DNA of 17,990 nt. Origin: an uncultured Clostridia bacterium. Its GTDB lineage: Bacteria; Bacillota; Clostridia; Christensenellales; Aristaeellaceae. The notes below the pieces were generated by a model that was given only the letters and a program-made list of their open reading frames with translations, was not told the DNA's origin and searched no databases. A program made the translations under genes and the position numbers. Location of the stretch: NCBI GenBank assembly GCA_934621485.1, contig CAKTUS010000049.1, positions 1 to 17,990 of the forward strand. The letters run 5' to 3'. Below, one piece after another: positions 14,746-17,990 of this stretch. Position 1 is the stretch's first letter. Every line of letters starts with the position of its first letter.

Positions 14746-14778
14746 TGCGTGTTCCTCCTCATGAGGTGATACAGATAC

Positions 14779-14784
14779 AGTATA
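14779..14784 (-). promoter_or_regulatory. Possible -10 element upstream of ireB
   Basis: The minus strand reads TATACT (five of six to TATAAT) about 35 bases before the ireB ATG, in an AT-rich island between the AI-2E gene and ireB. The -35 region at the right spacing (TATGCA) is poor, so this is a weak call. Confidence 0.3.
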
Positions 14785-14818
14785 CACCAAAAACTGCAAT
14801 TTGCATAGTCCTCTGGGC

Positions 14819-15856
14819 CTATGTTTCTCGCGTTGCCAGGCCGGACAGGCGCACCATGCGCAGCGCGGCCCGCACACACAAAAGCGCCGGCACCGCCAGC
14901 AAAATTCCCGTTATTCCCGCCGCCGCGCCTCCAAGCGCCACCAGCAGCAGCACAAACACCGGGTGCAGCCGGGTTGCGTCGCTAACCAGCTGAGGTGACA
15001 GCATGCTGCCCTCCAACTGTTGCACCACCAGCACCACGCCCAGAGCCCATAGCGTGCGCGCCATTCCTCCCGGCAAGGCAAAAAGCGCCACCAGCACGCC
15101 GCCCAATACCGGGCCCACATAAGGAATCAGCTCCAAAACCCCCATCACCACACCCAACAGCAGCCAGGCCGGCACGCCGCAAAACAACAACCCCAGGCCG
15201 GTCAACCCGCCCACCACTGCCGAAACCAGCAGCTGTCCTCGCACATAGCCGGCGGTTTCCCGGCGCATTTCCCTGGCCATGCGCACCACCATGGCGCGCT
15301 GCCCGGCCGGTACAAAGGACAGCATCCAGCTGCATATTCTCTGTCGGTCTCTGAGAAAATAGAAGGCGAAAACCGGCGCAAGCATCCACCGGCCCAAACT
15401 GCCGGCCCAGGCGCTCAGCCGGCTCATAAGCCAGGGCGCCATGTTGCCCAGCATTTCCTTCAGCCGCTCCAAAAGCGTTTGCTTCCAGCCCGTTTCCACC
15501 GGCAGCCCGCTTTGCGCCAGCCATTCTTCACCCCGGGCAATGAGGGCTTCCACAGCGGCGTACAGCCCCGGCAAGAACGAAGCCAGCTGTTTACTCTGCC
15601 TCACCAGCGGCGGAATGAGCGCCAGTATGGTCAAAGCCAGCGCCGCGCTTAGGGAAAGAAGCGACAGCGTTGCGGCCATGGCTCCGTTCATGCGCTTATC
15701 CAGCCGCCGCATAAGCGGCAGCGCAATCAGCGCCACCAGCAGCCCCAGAAATAGCTGTCCCAACGCCTGGGCCACCCAGCGCCAGCCAACGGCCAGCACC
15801 ATTACAGCCGTCAGTCCCACAATCCATATTCGGCTTTGACGACTGAGCCTTCCCAT
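14819..15856 (-). CDS. AI-2E family (PerM/YrrI-like) transporter
   Basis: A 345-residue membrane protein with about eight helices. The two N-terminal helices (about 8-60) are followed by a loop with a soluble helix-rich segment (about 90-170), then [12 protein letters not shown], a motif characteristic of this family, and the conserved [17 protein letters not shown]. The last helices end [30 protein letters not shown], again typical. Family members have been linked to AI-2 export and to Na+/H+ antiport; YrrI itself is uncharacterised. I start at 15856, where AAAGGAGC lies seven bases upstream; a longer frame from 15889 has no ribosome site. Its place before ireB-ruvX and after the PRC-barrel gene is conserved in Firmicutes. 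Confidence 0.9.
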   Translation of the reverse strand: MGRLSRQSRIWIVGLTAVMVLAVGWRWVAQALGQLFLGLLVALIALPLMRRLDKRMNGAMAATLSLLSLSAALALTILALIPPLVRQSKQLASFLPGLYAAVEALIARGEEWLAQSGLPVETGWKQTLLERLKEMLGNMAPWLMSRLSAWAGSLGRWMLAPVFAFYFLRDRQRICSWMLSFVPAGQRAMVVRMAREMRRETAGYVRGQLLVSAVVGGLTGLGLLFCGVPAWLLLGVVMGVLELIPYVGPVLGGVLVALFALPGGMARTLWALGVVLVVQQLEGSMLSPQLVSDATRLHPVFVLLLVALGGAAAGITGILLAVPALLCVRAALRMVRLSGLATRET

Positions 15857-15909
15857 GGTCAAGCTCCTTTCTCGGTTTGCATGCGGCAAGAGCGCGCCTG
15901 ACGCGTGGC

Positions 15910-15941
15910 TGCGGGGAACGGCTTACAGGCCGTTCCCCGCA
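15910..15941 (-). other. Perfect 13-bp hairpin without T-run
   Basis: TGCGGGGAACGGC (15910-15922) and GCCGTTCCCCGCA (15929-15941) are exact reverse complements around a 6-base loop. The hairpin begins four bases after the stop of the 47-residue gene and lies about 54 bases before the AI-2E ATG. Neither strand has a following T-run, so it is not a classical terminator. It may stabilise or process the polycistronic message, or lower expression of the downstream genes. Confidence 0.6.
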
Positions 15942-15945
15942 GGGG

Positions 15946-16089
15946 TTACCAGGACTTGGCCATCTTAGCCAGCTTATCTACCTGCTTTTGCGCCTGCCGC
16001 TTCCACTTCTGGGTGCTGGGCAGCATCCCCATGCCAACGCCCGCCGCGAAGCCGATGGCTCCAACAACCGTGGTTTTCAAAACGTTCAT
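15946..16089 (-). CDS. 47-residue single-helix membrane protein (DUF3918-like position)
   Basis: A short gene whose ATG overlaps the PRC-barrel stop (ATGA, 16086-16089) and is preceded by a GGGGGAAGAGGA purine run. The peptide begins MNVLKTTVVGAIGFAAGVGM, a Gly/Ala-rich helix long enough to cross the membrane. It continues as a basic amphipathic tail rich in Lys and Gln (about 26-46). In Bacillus a 46-residue protein of similar design (YrzQ, DUF3918, as I remember it) lies between yrrD and yrrI, exactly this position. Similarity is in layout, not clear sequence identity. Coupled translation and the conserved position argue that it is real. Function unknown. Confidence 0.7.
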   Translation of the reverse strand: MNVLKTTVVGAIGFAAGVGMGMLPSTQKWKRQAQKQVDKLAKMAKSW

Positions 16090-16571
16090 TCCTCTTCCCC
16101 CTCTCTCAACGACCCTTGAAGCTGCGTCCATGTGGTAAGGCGCTGCACCACGGCTCTGCCCGTGCTGGCCTCCCGCGCGATGTGGTATTGCCTGGCGTAG
16201 TCCCGGCTTCCAAACAGGCTGTACAGCGGCCCCTTGCTGATTTCCAGCGCCTTCAGCTGCATGGTATCCCCCTGAAGCACTGCATCCGACACCAGACCCA
16301 CCCATTGGCCCGTGGCCAGAAAGGCTTGCACCGGCTGCCGCTCCTGCAAAGGGGGCATCCTTTTGGCGGCTTGGCCTGCCAGCACACATTCCTGTCCAAT
16401 GAGCAAAATGCTTTCCCTGGGCAGCCAGTGCGCCAGCCCTATTCCCCGCCGAATGACCAGCCCTTGCAACCAGCGATAGTCTTCATCCGCCAAAGCGCGC
16501 TCTACATACCCGATGCAAGCGTCCCGAAGCACCACCGGCATGCCAACCACACGGTTGAGCGTTGTCAGCAC
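16086..16571 (-). CDS. PRC-barrel domain protein (YrrD-like)
   Basis: About 161 residues forming two PRC-barrel-like repeats. The first opens LNRVVGMPVVLRD and continues through LPRESILLIGQECVL. The second contains WVGLVSDAVLQGDTMQLKALEIS and a closing VQRLTTW segment. PRC barrels occur in RimM and in small proteins of unknown role. In Bacillus YrrD lies upstream of the AI-2E permease YrrI, and the same order is seen here. The start is uncertain. I prefer GTG at 16571, with GGAGG ten bases upstream, because the residues just before it are not family-like. An ATG at 16592 has no ribosome site, and the frame stays open to 16670. It is first in the operon leading to ireB and ruvX. Confidence 0.78.
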   Translation of the reverse strand: MLTTLNRVVGMPVVLRDACIGYVERALADEDYRWLQGLVIRRGIGLAHWLPRESILLIGQECVLAGQAAKRMPPLQERQPVQAFLATGQWVGLVSDAVLQGDTMQLKALEISKGPLYSLFGSRDYARQYHIAREASTGRAVVQRLTTWTQLQGSLREGEEE

Positions 16572-16682
16572 CCATCCCACACCTCCATCCATTGACGCAG
16601 GGCTAGTGTGCCCGTGAAGGAAGGGGCACGCACAAGTAATGGATACCAATTTGCCAGGCCCTTTTGGCATGTTTTTCCGGCT

Positions 16683-16700
16683 TTTACACCTGCGTGTAAA
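16683..16700. promoter_or_regulatory. Dyad TTTACAC-N4-GTGTAAA between divergent genes
   Basis: A perfect 7-4-7 inverted repeat, AT-rich and typical in shape for a dimeric regulator. It lies in the 318-base divergent region between the PRC-barrel operon (minus) and the SH3 gene (plus). I see no confident promoter hexamers; a weak TTTGTT-N16-TATTAC (16754-16781, plus) is possible for the SH3 gene. The remainder of the gap shows nothing coding. Confidence 0.4.
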
Positions 16701-16889
16701 GCGACAAGCCGTTTTGCATCAAAGCGACTGGAAAAACCGCGCAGCTTTATTCCTTTGTTATCCGTTTTTACTAAGTATTACCATGGTTTCAAAGGCCGTT
16801 TGCGCATGATAACCCCCACCTCCGTTCGTCTGATGAGCGAAAGGCAGGAGGCAATCCCCCTTGCCCAACAAAAAGGAGGTATCCCGATT

Positions 16890-17825
16890 ATGCAAAAGAC
16901 CCCTCTGTACAAAAGATGCCTCCGGGCGCTGGCGCTTGTGCTGGCCTTAGCCCTGCCGCTGTGCTCTCTGGCTGAGAGTTACAAAGTGGTAACCGGCGGC
17001 GCGCTGAATCTTCGTAAGGAACCGTCTCTGAACGCTCAGGTGCTCAAACAGTATCCCAGCGGTACCTGGATGACGGTTATCAGCGAAGAAAACGGCTGGA
17101 GCAAGGTGAAGGTGGACGGTCGCGAGGGCTTTGTGATGAGCAAATACCTGTCCGACGGCTCCAACAACACCACGCTCTACGTGCGCACCAATACGGGCCG
17201 CGGCCTGAACCTGCGCGATCAGCCTTCCCTGCAGGGCAACATTCTGGGCAGCTACAAAACCGGTACTGCTGTCAGCGTGATTTCCCGCGGCAACGGCTGG
17301 TACAAGGTGAGCGTAGACGGCCAGACCGGCTACATGTCCAGCCAGTACCTGACCGGCAAAACCTCCGGCGGCAGTTCCACCACCGGCTATCCCAAAACCG
17401 GCACGGTGAGCAACCCCGGTGCCAATCAGGTGCTTCTGCTGCGCGAAACGGCTTCCACCGACGCGCGGGTGCTGGGCTACTACCGTAACGGCACCAGCGT
17501 GCAGCTGCTGGGCGAAAGCGGCAACTTCTACAAGGTGAACGTGAACGGCCAGAGCGGCTATATGATGAAGAAATACATCAAGTTGAGCGGCTCTAACGGC
17601 GGTTCCACCAGCGTCAAGGTGCCCTTCGAGGCCAAGCTGGTCAACCCCAACGGCACGGGCATTGTGAACTTCCGCGCCGGCGCCGGCCTGAACGCCTCCA
17701 TCATCAAGGCGTATCCCGTCGGCACCAAAATCACCGTCACCGAAATGGGCGACGTGTGGTGCAAGGCTGAAATCGACGGCGTAAGCGGTTATGTCAGCCG
17801 TTACTTCTTCCAGGCCATCAAGTAA
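16890..17825 (+). CDS. Secreted protein with four bacterial SH3 (SH3b) repeats
   Basis: A 311-residue protein with a Sec signal peptide (basic KR at 8-9, Leu/Ala core 11-25, likely cleavage after SLA at 28) and four SH3b domains at about 31-88, 96-155, 168-230 and 247-307. Each carries the LNLR/FR...G sequence and a GYV/GYM closing strand; Gly/Ser-rich linkers separate them. SH3b domains commonly bind peptidoglycan, so it probably acts in the wall or outside the cell. There is no catalytic domain, so it may be an adaptor or a wall-binding protein. The ATG at 16890 has an excellent AAAAGGAGGT nine bases upstream; the open frame further upstream (from 16608) has no signal-peptide logic. The gene stands alone on this strand. 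Confidence 0.9.
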   Translation: MQKTPLYKRCLRALALVLALALPLCSLAESYKVVTGGALNLRKEPSLNAQVLKQYPSGTWMTVISEENGWSKVKVDGREGFVMSKYLSDGSNNTTLYVRTNTGRGLNLRDQPSLQGNILGSYKTGTAVSVISRGNGWYKVSVDGQTGYMSSQYLTGKTSGGSSTTGYPKTGTVSNPGANQVLLLRETASTDARVLGYYRNGTSVQLLGESGNFYKVNVNGQSGYMMKKYIKLSGSNGGSTSVKVPFEAKLVNPNGTGIVNFRAGAGLNASIIKAYPVGTKITVTEMGDVWCKAEIDGVSGYVSRYFFQAIK

Positions 17826-17838
17826 GTCGGAAGAAAAA

Positions 17839-17864
17839 ACCGGGGCAGCGCATACTGCCCCGGT
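17839..17864. terminator. Terminator hairpin after the SH3 gene, T-run on the minus side
   Basis: ACCGGGGCAG (17839-17848) and CTGCCCCGGT (17855-17864) form a perfect 10-bp stem with a 6-base loop. The A-run before it (17834-17839) is a six-T tail only when read leftward, so the strongest termination is for a minus-strand transcript entering from the right. It may also act, less efficiently, for the SH3 message, whose stop lies 13 bases upstream. Confidence 0.7.
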
Positions 17865-17880
17865 CAGATTGTCGAAAAAA
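17864..17880 (+). repeat. TCAGANTGTCGAAAA motif, copy 3
   Basis: TCAGATTGTCGAAAAAA begins at the last base of the preceding hairpin, as copy 2 does at 116. The following bases share ATCGGAG and other positions with copy 1 (8 onward), giving about 40 bases of partial similarity between the two ends of the window. Confidence 0.55.
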
Positions 17881-17935
17881 CTCTGGGAGGCATCGGAGTG
17901 GACTGTTCCCCGCCCAACGGACAATAGAAAAAAAG

Positions 17936-17973
17936 GACCTCCTGTTGTAGAATAAAAACTGCGACAGGAGGTC
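17936..17973 (+). promoter_or_regulatory. RNA hairpin that buries a ribosome binding site
   Basis: GACCTCCTGTTGTAG (17936-17950) pairs with CTGCGACAGGAGGTC (17959-17973) through 15 continuous pairs, two of them G-U, around an A/T-rich 8-base loop. The right arm contains the whole AGGAGG (17966-17971) of the gene starting at 17979. The two G-U pairs hold only in plus-strand RNA, so this is an mRNA structure that should block translation initiation, as described for IS200 transposase mRNA. Confidence 0.75.
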
Positions 17974-17978
17974 TAAGT

Positions 17979-17990
17979 ATGGCAAGAGAA
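17979..17990 (+). CDS. Start of a gene cut by the window edge, possibly IS200-like transposase
   Basis: Only four codons are visible (MARE), preceded by AGGAGG at seven bases, so a real gene start is likely. Many IS200-like (Y1) or REP-associated tyrosine transposases of Clostridia begin MARK or MARE, as I remember them, and the RBS-sequestering hairpin immediately upstream fits that class. Four residues cannot prove it. Confidence 0.4.

Noticed and set aside
16608..16889. Upstream extension of the SH3 protein to 16608
   Set aside because: A strong ribosome site and a proper signal peptide begin at 16890; the extension has neither and would bury the signal peptide.
16890..17825. CRISPR-like repeats within the SH3 gene
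   Set aside because: The repetition reflects four diverged protein domains about 65 codons apart, not short identical repeats with spacers.

Overview
The window looks like a piece of a moderately GC-rich Clostridia (Bacillota) chromosome. The evidence is the ireB-ruvX-DUF1292 block next to an AI-2E-type permease and a PRC-barrel gene, strong AGGAGG ribosome binding sites, a sensory-type [FeFe]-hydrogenase cluster and a secreted bacterial-SH3 protein. I cannot name the genus. I see no tRNA, rRNA or CRISPR array.

Layout. (1) 1-466 has no convincing gene but is crowded with inverted repeats. (2) 467-3700, minus strand: a GntR/UTRA regulator, a UPF0309-type SIS protein and a long MurQ/GckR-like double-SIS protein form one operon. 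It has a clear sigma-A promoter (TTGACA-N17-TAGAAT) and a dyad at the likely transcription start, so self-repression is probable. (3) 3953-8102, plus strand: a six-gene operon runs from a TTGCAA-N17-TATAAT promoter. Its products are a SPOR-domain membrane protein, a DRTGG protein, a GHKL ATPase, a [FeFe]-hydrogenase-like protein, a second DRTGG protein and a PHP phosphoesterase. The hydrogenase keeps the H-cluster cysteines but has Ala at the usual proton-relay Cys, as in sensory enzymes. The operon therefore looks like a signalling module, not an energy-metabolism hydrogenase. (4) 8099-8276 is a decayed methyltransferase gene, followed by a terminator.

(5) 8332-13031, minus strand: aspartate kinase, a polytopic GT-C-like membrane protein, an aldose-1-epimerase-like protein and an EamA permease. 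The last three are joined by ATGA stop/start overlaps. (6) 13123-16571, minus strand: PRC-barrel protein, a 47-aa membrane peptide, AI-2E family permease, ireB, ruvX, DUF1292 protein and a GNAT acetyltransferase ending in a terminator. This resembles the Bacillus yrrD-yrrI-alaS-yrzL-yrrK-yrzB neighbourhood, but alaS is absent. (7) 16890-17825, plus strand: a secreted protein with four SH3b repeats. (8) At the right edge a 15-bp hairpin buries the ribosome binding site of a gene that starts MARE and runs off the window, as in IS200-like transposases.

The most interesting items are the sensory hydrogenase module headed by a SPOR protein, the long MurQ-like protein lacking one of the two MurQ glutamates, the RBS-sequestering hairpin, and a dispersed TCAGANTGTCGAAAA motif present three times near the window ends.
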